Source of the DNA: an uncultured Myxococcales bacterium
Lineage (GTDB): Bacteria > Myxococcota_A > Bradymonadia > UBA7976 > UBA1532
DNA: 8,348 nt
Reading direction: 5' to 3'
Assembly (NCBI GenBank): GCA_937896275.1
Contig: CALBMW010001075.1
Span: 1 to 8,348, forward strand
Shown here: piece by piece, positions 1-4,999 of the stretch
Position numbering within the stretch: position 1 is the stretch's first letter
Layout: every line of letters starts with the position of its first letter
The notes under the pieces: model-generated
The model's input: only the letters and a program-made list of their open reading frames with translations
Told to the model about the DNA's origin: nothing
Databases searched by the model: none
Translations under genes and position numbers: made by a program

Positions 1-61
1 CACCGTCGTCGCGTCACCGTCGTCGGATCACCGTCGTCGGATCACCGTCGTCGGATCACCG
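1..61. repeat. 14-bp tandem repeat (about 4 copies) at the window edge
   Basis: Four head-to-tail copies of the 14-base unit CACCGTCGTCGGAT lie at 1-14, 15-28, 29-42 and 43-56, followed by a partial copy (CACCG) at 57-61. The first copy differs at two positions (GCGT instead of GGAT at its end). The unit length is not a multiple of three, and no convincing ORF covers it on either strand, so it is probably an intergenic minisatellite. The array may continue upstream of the window. It ends 26 bp before the first parS site. No function can be read from it. Confidence 0.85.
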
Positions 62-85
62 CACCTCTGCCCGGTGGTCGGTCCT

Positions 86-103
86 GCGTTTCACGTGAAA
101 CGC
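86..103. other. parS centromere site 1
   Basis: An 18-bp perfect palindrome, GCGTTTCACGTGAAACGC, contains the 14-base core GTTTCACGTGAAAC (88-101). This matches the conserved bacterial chromosomal parS consensus TGTTTCACGTGAAACA at 14 of 16 positions; the two outer bases are C and G here. It lies in the intergenic region between the tandem repeat and ldcA, about 4.9 kb upstream of parA. ParB encoded at 5788-6720 is the expected ligand: it binds parS, loads as a clamp with CTP and spreads to neighbouring DNA. Identification is direct from sequence; binding is inferred. Confidence 0.95.
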
Positions 104-287
104 GCGGGCCGCGCGAGCGCAATCCCTCCACCGAGGCTCCGGGAGTCGCCAAAGCCGGTCTCCGAGAGCCGTGACGCCCGGCACGCCATCCCGCCAAGGC
201 GACGGCTCCGGGTGGCGCATGCGCCCGCACAACGCCGCGAGACATCCGAGCGCCGCCGCCCGCAGCGGAGGCGCAGCGCGCGCCGTG
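104..287. other. Intergenic stretch without a recognisable gene
   Basis: Between parS site 1 and the ldcA promoter I see no convincing coding region on either strand. The open frames here have no recognisable family or ribosome binding site and are arginine-rich and low-complexity, as expected of random frames in very GC-rich DNA. I see no tRNA T-arm signature, no cluster of DnaA boxes and no strong terminator hairpin. Confidence 0.6.
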
Positions 288-316
288 TTGATGGACGTGC
301 ACCAAGCTCCTAGACT
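288..316 (+). promoter_or_regulatory. Candidate promoter of ldcA, possibly leaderless
   Basis: TTGATG at 288-293 (4 of 6 to the sigma70 -35 TTGACA) and TAGACT at 311-316 (4 of 6 to TATAAT) are separated by exactly 17 bp. A transcription start about 7 bases after the -10 box would fall at or next to the ldcA ATG (323). No Shine-Dalgarno sequence precedes that ATG, which fits a leaderless transcript. This is a motif-based inference; matches of this quality also arise by chance. Confidence 0.4.
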
Positions 317-322
317 CCCCCG

Positions 323-1252
323 ATGCGTCCCCCCCTCCCCACGGCAGTCGGTGGCCGTCCGACCGTCCGGGTCGTCCTGCCCTCGGGCCCCATCGGCGCC
401 TCTCATCAGGGCGCGTTCGACGCCGGCCTCGGTGCCCTCGAGCGCGCGGGCTGCGCGGTTCGCTTCGATCCCGCGCGCCGCGACAGCACTTGGCGGGGCT
501 ACCTCGCGGGAGGCGACGCCGAGCGCGCAGACGAGCTCGTCCGCGCTCTCGGCGAGCCTGGTGTCGACATCGTGTGGTGCGGGCGTGGAGGGAGCGGCGC
601 GTCGCGCATCGCCCGGCAGGTGGTCGAGGCCGCGGCCACCGCGCGACCTCGCATCTTCGTGGGCTTCAGCGACGCCACCGCGCTCTTGAGCCCCCTCGCC
701 ACGCGCCTGGGCTGGGTGACCTTTCATGGGCCCGCCGTGACCAGCCTCGGGCGCCCGGCTCAGATTCAGGTCGACCTCGACGCCGACCTCGCGCTCCTGC
801 GGGGGGAGAGTTCAGCCATCCTGTATTCCGCGTCCGCCCCGGGGCCCTCCTTGGAAGGCCGACTGATGGGCGGCAACCTCACGGTGCTCGCGAGCCTGCT
901 CGGCACCCCCTCGTCACCCGCCGGCAGCGTGACCGACCCCCTGTGGCTGCTCGAGGACGTCAACGAGCCGGCCTACCGCCTGGACCGATGCTTTCAGCAG
1001 CTCCGCGCGGCCGGCCTGCTGACGGGCGCGCGCGGCGTGTGGCTCGGCGACCTCGGTGTCGGGCGCGAGGAGTCCTGCGCGATCGCGGACGCGTTCGCGG
1101 CCGACGCGTCACCGCTGCCCGTCGTGATGGGCGCGCCGGCCGGCCACCGCGGGCGCCTGGCCCTTCTGCCCATGGGCGCGCGGGTCCGGCTCGAGCCGAC
1201 CGAGGGGCGCTTGCTTCTGCTGGAGCCTTGCGTGGCGTGCCCTCGTGGCTGA
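323..1252 (+). CDS. ldcA: Muramoyltetrapeptide (L,D-)carboxypeptidase, peptidase family S66
   Basis: The 309-residue protein matches the length and architecture of LdcA, the cytoplasmic enzyme that removes the terminal D-Ala from recycled L-Ala-D-Glu-meso-DAP-D-Ala muropeptides. The family is known to use a Ser-Glu-His triad (S115/E217/H285 in Pseudomonas aeruginosa). Here the candidates are S116 in the nucleophile elbow GFSD (114-117), E211 in LEDVNEPAYRLDR (210-222) and H275 in PAGHRGRLALLPMG. An early GRGGSGASRI stretch (87-96) and GGNLTVLASLLGT (183-195) are also typical. There is no signal peptide, consistent with a recycling role in the cytoplasm. The ATG at 323 has no ribosome binding site, and a promoter-like pair lies directly upstream. 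The last 8 bases overlap the next gene, a serine hydrolase that may act on related muropeptides. The main alternative is a microcin C7 immunity (MccF)-like S66 member; the neighbour gene favours LdcA. Confidence 0.9.
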   Translation: MRPPLPTAVGGRPTVRVVLPSGPIGASHQGAFDAGLGALERAGCAVRFDPARRDSTWRGYLAGGDAERADELVRALGEPGVDIVWCGRGGSGASRIARQVVEAAATARPRIFVGFSDATALLSPLATRLGWVTFHGPAVTSLGRPAQIQVDLDADLALLRGESSAILYSASAPGPSLEGRLMGGNLTVLASLLGTPSSPAGSVTDPLWLLEDVNEPAYRLDRCFQQLRAAGLLTGARGVWLGDLGVGREESCAIADAFAADASPLPVVMGAPAGHRGRLALLPMGARVRLEPTEGRLLLLEPCVACPRG

Positions 1253-2357
1253 GGCGCTGCGCGTCGGCCACTTGGTTCGGCAGGGCGTCGCCGAGGGCGT
1301 GGCGTCCGCCATCGCCTTCGCCATCGACGTCGCCGATGGAGCCGGCCGCGCCTGGTACGCCGGCCACCGCTCCCCCGATCCGGGCGCCCCCCCCTGCGAC
1401 GAGGCCACCGTCTTCGATCTGGCCTCACTCACCAAGCCCCTCACGACCACGCTTTGGACCATGCGCCTCGTGGCCGCCGGTCGCCTGTCGCTCGAGGCGC
1501 CGGTGGGCGACCTGGCGCCGGTGAGCGACCCCGGCCTCGCCAGCACGCCGCTGTGGCGCCTGCTGGACCACACCAGCGGTCTGCCCCCGCACCGACGCTA
1601 CTACGAAGGCCTCGGGCCCTCGGTGTTGCGCTCCGGTCGGCACGCGGCGGCGCGCAGCGCCTTGCGTCGAATGCTGGCCGCGACCACCCCCGAGTGGCCG
1701 CCTGGACGCCGCGAGATCTACTCGGACCTGGGCTTCCTCCTGCTGGAGTGGATTTGCGAGCGCGCCGATGCGCCTCTCGGCGAGCGGTGGAGCGGGTTGG
1801 CCGGCCACGGCGAGGATGCGCTTCACTTTCGGCCCTTGCCCGCCGCACCCGACCCCCTCTGCGCGGCCACGGAGCAGTGCCCCTGGCGGGGACGCGTGAT
1901 GCAGGGCGAGGTCCATGACGACAACGCGTGGACGATCGGAGGGATCGCGGGCCACGCAGGCCTGTTCGGCACGCTCGAGGCGGTGCGCGGCGCCGGGCGC
2001 GCCTGGCTGCGAGCGCTGCGCGGCGACGGCGCCGGGCTGGGGCTCCCCGATGACGTGGTCCCCGCGTGGACCGCCCGCCGTTGGATGCACCCGCAGGGCA
2101 CCCGCGTCCTGGGCTGGGACACTCCGACCCCGGGGGCCTCGAGCTCCGGCCGGCACTTTGGTCGCACGGCCGTGGGACACCTTGGCTTCACCGGGACCTC
2201 GATTTGGCTCGACCCCGTGGCGGGCGTCTCGATGGTGCTGTTGACCAATCGCGTCTGCCCGAGCCGTGACAGCGTGGCGATTCGCGCGTATCGTCCCGCG
2301 ATCCACGACGCCGGCCATGCCTGGATCCAGGCCGCAGCAGAAGGACGTTTCACGTGA
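1245..2357 (+). CDS. Serine hydrolase of the beta-lactamase/esterase family (YbbE/AmiE-like)
   Basis: A 370-residue protein of the class C beta-lactamase-related family (PF00144). The catalytic SxxK motif is S61-L-T-K64, the second motif is Y159-S-D161, and the third (KTG-equivalent) box is H312-L-G in GHLGFTGTS (311-319). LLDHTSGLP (107-114) and the GEVHDDNAW...GGIAGHAGLF block (221-241) resemble the YbbE/AmiE group, described in Bacillus subtilis as an N-acetylmuramyl-L-alanine amidase of muropeptide rescue. No signal peptide is visible, so a true periplasmic beta-lactamase is unlikely. Start: GTG at 1245, the first start codon in frame, overlapping the ldcA stop by 8 bp and suggesting translational coupling. 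The final codons (TTC ACG TGA) lie inside parS site 2. A cytoplasmic esterase or transpeptidase-like role cannot be excluded; the exact substrate is inference. Confidence 0.85.
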   Translation: MAEALRVGHLVRQGVAEGVASAIAFAIDVADGAGRAWYAGHRSPDPGAPPCDEATVFDLASLTKPLTTTLWTMRLVAAGRLSLEAPVGDLAPVSDPGLASTPLWRLLDHTSGLPPHRRYYEGLGPSVLRSGRHAAARSALRRMLAATTPEWPPGRREIYSDLGFLLLEWICERADAPLGERWSGLAGHGEDALHFRPLPAAPDPLCAATEQCPWRGRVMQGEVHDDNAWTIGGIAGHAGLFGTLEAVRGAGRAWLRALRGDGAGLGLPDDVVPAWTARRWMHPQGTRVLGWDTPTPGASSSGRHFGRTAVGHLGFTGTSIWLDPVAGVSMVLLTNRVCPSRDSVAIRAYRPAIHDAGHAWIQAAAEGRFT

Positions 2358-2361
2358 AACA
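2346..2361. other. parS centromere site 2, overlapping a stop codon
   Basis: The 14-base palindrome GTTTCACGTGAAAC occupies 2347-2360. With flanking C and A it matches 15 of 16 positions of the parS consensus. It straddles the 3' end of the serine hydrolase gene: the last two sense codons and the TGA stop (2355-2357) are made from the palindrome. A GTG (2354-2356) that opens a short downstream frame is also inside it. This site is about 2.26 kb from site 1 and 2.59 kb from site 3. Confidence 0.95.
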
Positions 2362-2551
2362 CCCCACCGGCCCAAGATCATCTCCACAGGACTGCCCCGC
2401 GTGGCTCAGCCCCGGGCTGCCATCCGACGCCGGCCTTGGCCACCGCACCCGCGCGACGCTCGGCCTGGATTTTCGGGGGAAGATCCTCGGCGACGCGACT
2501 CGCAAAGTCTCGCTTCACGCCGGCGTCGGCGGGCCCCGGGTGCGCCGGTGA
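2354..2551 (+). CDS. Doubtful 65-codon hypothetical ORF between hydrolase and phosphatase
   Basis: This open frame starts with GTG inside parS site 2, overlaps the preceding stop codon as GTGA, and ends with TGA at 2549-2551, overlapping the proposed GTG start of the phosphatase gene as another GTGA. That geometry matches the other coupled junctions here, and about 80% of its third codon positions are G or C, below the level expected of neighbouring genes but not random. I recognise no domain. The N-terminal half is rich in Pro, Ser and His; the C-terminal half (LGLDFRGKILGDATRKVSLH) looks more protein-like. No ribosome binding site is visible apart from coupling. It may equally be a non-coding spacer or a decayed gene fragment. 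Treat it as unproven. Confidence 0.25.
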   Translation: MKHPTGPRSSPQDCPAWLSPGLPSDAGLGHRTRATLGLDFRGKILGDATRKVSLHAGVGGPRVRR

Positions 2552-3357
2552 GCGCCCAGCCCCTCCCCTTCGCCGCAGAGTTGGCCGTCGCCGTGCGCGC
2601 CGCCGAGCAGGCCGGCCGCTTGATCAGCGAGGCCTGGGGCCGCGGCGCTGTCGTGCACTTCAAGGGCGAGGTCGACCTGGTCACCGACACCGACCGCGCC
2701 GCCGAGCGGGCCATCGTCTCGGCGCTCGGCGCGGCCTTCCCCGCGGACGCAATCCGCGCGGAGGAAGGCGGCGGCCACGCGGGGGGGCCGCGCACCTGGC
2801 ACGTCGACCCCCTCGACGGCACGACCAACTTCAGCCACGGCTTTCCCCACTTTGCGGTCTCGATCGGCCTCGCGGACGCCGAGGGGCCGGCGGTCGGCGT
2901 CGTCCACGACCCGCTCCGCTGTTGGAGTTTCACGGCGACCCGCGGCGGAGGCGCTTGGCTGCAGGGGCGCCGCCTCGAGGTGTCCACCGTCACGGACCTC
3001 AACGCCGCGCTCACCGCCACCGGCTTCCCCTACGATCGCCGGACCGCCCGCGACAACAACGTCCACCGCCTCGAGGCGGTGCTGCGGGTCGCACAGGGTG
3101 TCCGGCGTGCCGGCGCCGCCGCCCTCGATCTGGCCTACGTCGCTGCGGGCTGGCTGGACGCCTATTGGGAACGACAGCTCTCGAGCTGGGACATCGCGGC
3201 CGGGGCGCTGCTGGTCAGCGAGGCGGGCGGCCTGTGCTCGGCTCGCGACGGTGGCACCCTCGACCTGCACGCGGGCTCGGTCGTGGCCACCAACGGAGCG
3301 CTGCACGACGCGCTGCGCGCGGTGCTCGACGCCGCCGATCAAGACTTCTCTGGGTGA
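2548..3357 (+). CDS. Inositol-monophosphatase-family phosphatase
   Basis: A 269-residue Mg-dependent phosphatase of the IMPase superfamily, which hydrolyses inositol-1-phosphate or related small phosphates. Visible motifs, numbered from the GTG at 2548: FKGEVDLVTDTD (38-49), the acidic AEE (71-73), the metal-binding signature WHVDPLDGTTNF (84-95, with D87, D90, T92) and WDIAAGALLVSEAGG (214-228, with D215). These are the residues that bind the metal ions in SuhB and human IMPase, so the enzyme should be active. Length agrees with the family (about 265). The frame stays open further upstream to 2266, but that part overlaps the hydrolase gene and is arginine/proline-rich with no family match, so I use the GTG overlapping the TGA of the 65-codon frame. 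SuhB, histidinol-phosphatase (HisN-like) and CysQ roles are all possible, so I give no symbol. The next gene's ribosome binding site overlaps this stop. Confidence 0.9.
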   Translation: MSAQPLPFAAELAVAVRAAEQAGRLISEAWGRGAVVHFKGEVDLVTDTDRAAERAIVSALGAAFPADAIRAEEGGGHAGGPRTWHVDPLDGTTNFSHGFPHFAVSIGLADAEGPAVGVVHDPLRCWSFTATRGGGAWLQGRRLEVSTVTDLNAALTATGFPYDRRTARDNNVHRLEAVLRVAQGVRRAGAAALDLAYVAAGWLDAYWERQLSSWDIAAGALLVSEAGGLCSARDGGTLDLHAGSVVATNGALHDALRAVLDAADQDFSG

Positions 3358-3360
3358 GGA
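3356..3360 (+). promoter_or_regulatory. Ribosome binding site of the lipoprotein gene
   Basis: GAGGA lies 5 bases before the ATG at 3366. It overlaps the last two bases of the upstream stop codon, so the phosphatase and lipoprotein genes are probably translated from one mRNA. This site decides the start of the lipoprotein gene. Confidence 0.7.
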
Positions 3361-3365
3361 CCAAC

Positions 3366-3869
3366 ATGAATCGATGCTGGTTGGCGGCCGCGCTCACAGC
3401 GGCGGGCGCCGTGAGCAGCGGCTGTGACGAGGTGGTCGACGTGCGCAACCGTGCGCCGGCGATCGTGCCCCTGAGCCTTTGCCAGGCACAGGGCAGCACC
3501 TACTTCCTGGTACGCCTGACGGACCTCGAGGAAGACCGCGTCGACGTGGATCTCGTGGTCGACCTGGGTGACGGGCCCCGCAGAGTGCCCAGCGGGCGGG
3601 GGGGGGACGGCCTTGGCGGCCTGAGCAGCGCGCGGACACCGGACGGGCGAGTGCACCGCATCGAGTGGGGGGCGCCCTGCCCCACCGACACGCCCGCCTG
3701 CACCGATCCCTGCGCGCTGCTCGAGGCACCGCTGGCGGGCGTCTCCGCCTGCGCGCCGCGCCCCCCTTCGCTGCCCGCCCGGGTCACCCTCATCGCGGTG
3801 GCGTCCGACGGCACGGCCGGTACGCCGGTCTCGGCCGACTTGCCGCTGGAAGCCGCCTGCCCCGAGTGA
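3366..3869 (+). CDS. Putative small cysteine-containing lipoprotein, function unknown
   Basis: A 167-residue protein I do not recognise. It begins with MNRCWLAAALTAAGAVSSGC, a short positive start, a hydrophobic core and a lipobox-like SSGC ending at C20. The -3 position is Ser rather than the usual Leu, Val or Ile, so lipidation is likely but not certain. The mature part begins with DEVVDVRNRAPAIVPL and has one beta-rich segment (about 45-75, FLVRLTDLEEDRVDVDLVVDLGDG) resembling a single Ig-like/PKD-style extracellular domain. Six further cysteines (39, 105, 112, 116, 129, 165) could form three disulfides outside the cytoplasm. The ATG at 3366 is preceded by GAGGA (3356-3360) with a 5-base spacer, overlapping the phosphatase stop. 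Its own TGA overlaps the rsmG GTG. A longer frame opening far upstream is an out-of-frame shadow of the phosphatase gene. Confidence 0.7.
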   Translation: MNRCWLAAALTAAGAVSSGCDEVVDVRNRAPAIVPLSLCQAQGSTYFLVRLTDLEEDRVDVDLVVDLGDGPRRVPSGRGGDGLGGLSSARTPDGRVHRIEWGAPCPTDTPACTDPCALLEAPLAGVSACAPRPPSLPARVTLIAVASDGTAGTPVSADLPLEAACPE

Positions 3870-4495
3870 GCACGCCGGCCGTGGCTCTGGGACGCGCCCT
3901 CGAGGGCGCCGGCCTGGAGATCGACGTAGACGCCGCGGCGGTCGGCCGCCTCGCCCGATTCCTCGACGCGCGTGAGCGGTGGGCCGGGACCCATAACCTG
4001 AGCGGACCGGCCAGCCGGTTGGATCCCTGGAGCGTGGACGTCGTGGACGGGCTGGCCGTCGCGGGCGCGCTGGCGCCGGACCTGCCCTTGGTCGACGTGG
4101 GCGCCGGCAGCGGCGTGCCGGGCGTCGTGGTGGCCTGCCTGCAGCCAGCGCGTCGCGTCATCCTGGTGGAGCCGCGGGTCAAGCGCGCCGCCTTCCTGCG
4201 CACGGTCGGCTCGACGCTCGGGCTGAGCGCGCTCGAGGTCATCCGGGACCGATGGCCCATTCGCCTCGACGCCCCCGTGCAGGTCGTCAGCCGAGCCGTG
4301 GTCTCGCCGACCGCTTGGCCGGCCCTGGCGGCGTCGGCGGGCGTCCAGGTCTCGTCCGTCCTGCGGATGCTCGCCGCCCAGCGGCCGGCCTTCGAGCCCG
4401 CCGGCTGGACCTGCGCCCTGGATCTGGCCTATCGCGGCGCCGACGGCCATGCGCGCAGCGTGCAACGGTGGGACCGGAGCCCGCGCCCCGGCTAA
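3866..4495 (+). CDS. rsmG: 16S rRNA (guanine-N7) methyltransferase RsmG (GidB)
   Basis: RsmG methylates N7 of G527 of 16S rRNA using S-adenosylmethionine. Numbered from the GTG at 3866, the 209-residue protein shows the N-terminal helical region with THNLSGP (42-48, equivalent to the family NLT motif), the SAM-binding loop LVDVGAGSGVPG (75-86), VEPRVKRAAFLR (101-112) and VVSRAV (140-145). The frame is open back to 3665, but that portion overlaps the lipoprotein gene in another frame. The GTG overlapping the lipoprotein TGA (GTGA) gives the normal family length and start. The C-terminal third (after about 150) is poorly conserved and lacks the usual Gly-Arg-rich strand preceding a lysine-glycine turn, so the protein is a divergent member. 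Location beside parAB is a common origin-proximal arrangement; mnmG, often immediately upstream, is not present here. Confidence 0.88.
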   Translation: MSTPAVALGRALEGAGLEIDVDAAAVGRLARFLDARERWAGTHNLSGPASRLDPWSVDVVDGLAVAGALAPDLPLVDVGAGSGVPGVVVACLQPARRVILVEPRVKRAAFLRTVGSTLGLSALEVIRDRWPIRLDAPVQVVSRAVVSPTAWPALAASAGVQVSSVLRMLAAQRPAFEPAGWTCALDLAYRGADGHARSVQRWDRSPRPG

Positions 4496-4497
4496 CC

Positions 4498-4534
4498 GGG
4501 CCGGCCGACTGGGCCGGCTGACTGGGCTTCAGTC
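4498..4534. terminator. Hairpin region between convergent rsmG and bactofilin genes
   Basis: Bases 4499-4506 (GGCCGGCC) can pair with 4512-4519 (GGCCGGCT), giving an 8-bp stem with one G-T pair and a 5-base loop. A second small hairpin, GACTG/CAGTC with a 5-base loop, follows at 4520-4534 and covers the bactofilin stop codon (4529-4531). The same stretch can be read as a 13-base tandem repeat (4498-4510 and 4511-4523, one mismatch). There is no T-run on either strand, so intrinsic termination is unproven, but placement between two converging 3' ends fits a bidirectional terminator. Confidence 0.45.
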
Positions 4535-4918
4535 TGCCCCGCCCTTGCCGCCGTTCATCTTCACCGTGCCCTCGAAGAACGCGCCGCGCTCCATCATCAG
4601 GGTCTCGACTCGCAGGTCCGCCGTCACGCGGGCCGTAGACTTGAGCTCGAGGGGGCCGCGCGTGGTGACGGTGCCCGAAAGACCCCCGCTCACCAGCGCC
4701 GTCGACACGGTCACTGTGCCCTCGACCTGTGCGCCCTCGCCGATGACGAGGCGCCCCTCGGACACGATGTCCCCCACGAACTCACCGTCGATCCGCACAG
4801 TGCCCTCGAAGGTCAGCTTGCCCTCGAACCGACTGCCGCGGCCCAGCAGCGCGCCGTTCTCGGGCCGCGGCTGCTCCACCGCCACCACCGCCACCTCTTC
4901 CTTGCGCAACAGCGCCAT
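4529..4918 (-). CDS. Bactofilin cytoskeletal protein
   Basis: A 129-residue protein with a bactofilin (DUF583) domain, roughly residues 22-120. It consists of short repeating strands with regularly spaced glycines, for example SRFEGKLTFEGTVRIDGEFVGDI, GRLVIGEGAQVEGTV, and ERGAFFEGTVKM near the end, as expected of the right-handed beta-helix that polymerises without nucleotide. A short N-terminal tail, MALLRKEEVAVV, could be the membrane-targeting segment seen in some bactofilins. The C-terminal tail is short and glycine-rich. ATG at 4918 is preceded on the minus strand by GGAGG (4923-4927) with a 4-base spacer. The gene is divergent from parA with parS site 3 between them. In Myxococcus xanthus, bactofilins scaffold ParABS components, and to my recollection bacM lies beside parAB there, so a segregation or cell-shape role is plausible but inferred. 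Confidence 0.92.
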   Translation of the reverse strand: MALLRKEEVAVVAVEQPRPENGALLGRGSRFEGKLTFEGTVRIDGEFVGDIVSEGRLVIGEGAQVEGTVTVSTALVSGGLSGTVTTRGPLELKSTARVTADLRVETLMMERGAFFEGTVKMNGGKGGAD

Positions 4919-4922
4919 GAGT

Positions 4923-4927
4923 CCTCC
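4923..4927 (-). promoter_or_regulatory. Ribosome binding site of the bactofilin gene
   Basis: Read on the minus strand, GGAGG precedes the ATG (4918-4916) by 4 bases. It is the strongest Shine-Dalgarno match in the window and fixes the start of the bactofilin gene. Confidence 0.75.
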
Positions 4928-4938
4928 GATAGGGGATC

Positions 4939-4954
4939 TGTTTCACGTGAAACG
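4939..4954. other. parS centromere site 3, in the bactofilin/parA divergent region
   Basis: TGTTTCACGTGAAACG matches 15 of 16 positions of the parS consensus; the 14-base palindrome core is 4940-4953. It lies 21 bp upstream of the bactofilin start codon and 46 bp upstream of the parA start codon, inside the only control region available to either gene. ParB bound and spread from here could repress or shape both promoters in addition to its centromere role; that regulatory effect is inferred. Confidence 0.95.
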
Positions 4955-4966
4955 CACGCCCGGCTG

Positions 4967-4976
4967 GTTCCGGAAC
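4967..4976. promoter_or_regulatory. GTTCCGGAAC palindrome upstream of parA
   Basis: A perfect 10-bp palindrome sits between parS site 3 and the presumed parA start site, covering the position where a -35 box would lie. It may be an operator for an unidentified repressor. Ten-base palindromes of this composition occur by chance in GC-rich DNA, so this is only a candidate. Confidence 0.25.
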
Positions 4977-4984
4977 GGCGCCTA

Positions 4985-4993
4985 TGCTATCAG
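4985..4993 (+). promoter_or_regulatory. Candidate extended -10 element of parA
   Basis: TGCTATCAG has the TGn extension followed by TATCAG (4 of 6 to TATAAT). A start site 7 bases downstream would coincide with the parA ATG at 5000. No Shine-Dalgarno sequence lies before that ATG, so a leaderless mRNA is possible. I see no good -35 at the right distance. An alternative -10, TATGCT at 4983-4988, would give a leader of only about 5 bases. Confidence 0.35.
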
Positions 4994-4999
4994 CGCGGC

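Noticed and set aside
1..61. CRISPR array
   Set aside because: The units are 14 bp and directly adjacent, with no spacers.
56..727. Long minus-strand open frame (223 codons) and similar arginine-rich frames over ldcA and the intergenic region
   Set aside because: They are antisense shadows of GC-rich coding DNA, with low-complexity products, no family motifs and no ribosome binding sites. The sense frames carry complete catalytic motifs.
1245..2357. Antibiotic-resistance beta-lactamase
   Set aside because: The fold family fits, but there is no signal peptide, the third motif is HLG, and the conserved blocks resemble the YbbE/esterase group rather than AmpC.
2380..2388. DnaA box-like ATCTCCACA (and GGATCCACA near 5120) as evidence of oriC inside the window
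   Set aside because: Each matches only 7 of 9 consensus bases. They are isolated, one is inside parA, and no AT-rich unwinding region is nearby.
2266..2547. N-terminal extension of the phosphatase by 94 codons
   Set aside because: It overlaps the end of the hydrolase gene and parS site 2, is Arg/Pro-rich, and would make the protein far longer than the IMPase family norm. The GTG at 2548 gives the expected length.
2436..3365. Long upstream part of the lipoprotein frame
   Set aside because: It lies out of frame over the phosphatase gene and gives repetitive Arg/Gly/Ala sequence. The ATG at 3366 has a ribosome binding site and begins a signal peptide.
3665..3865. N-terminal extension of RsmG by 67 codons
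   Set aside because: The region is coded in another frame by the lipoprotein gene, and the extra residues are Arg/Ala-rich. GTG at 3866 gives normal RsmG length and a GTGA junction.
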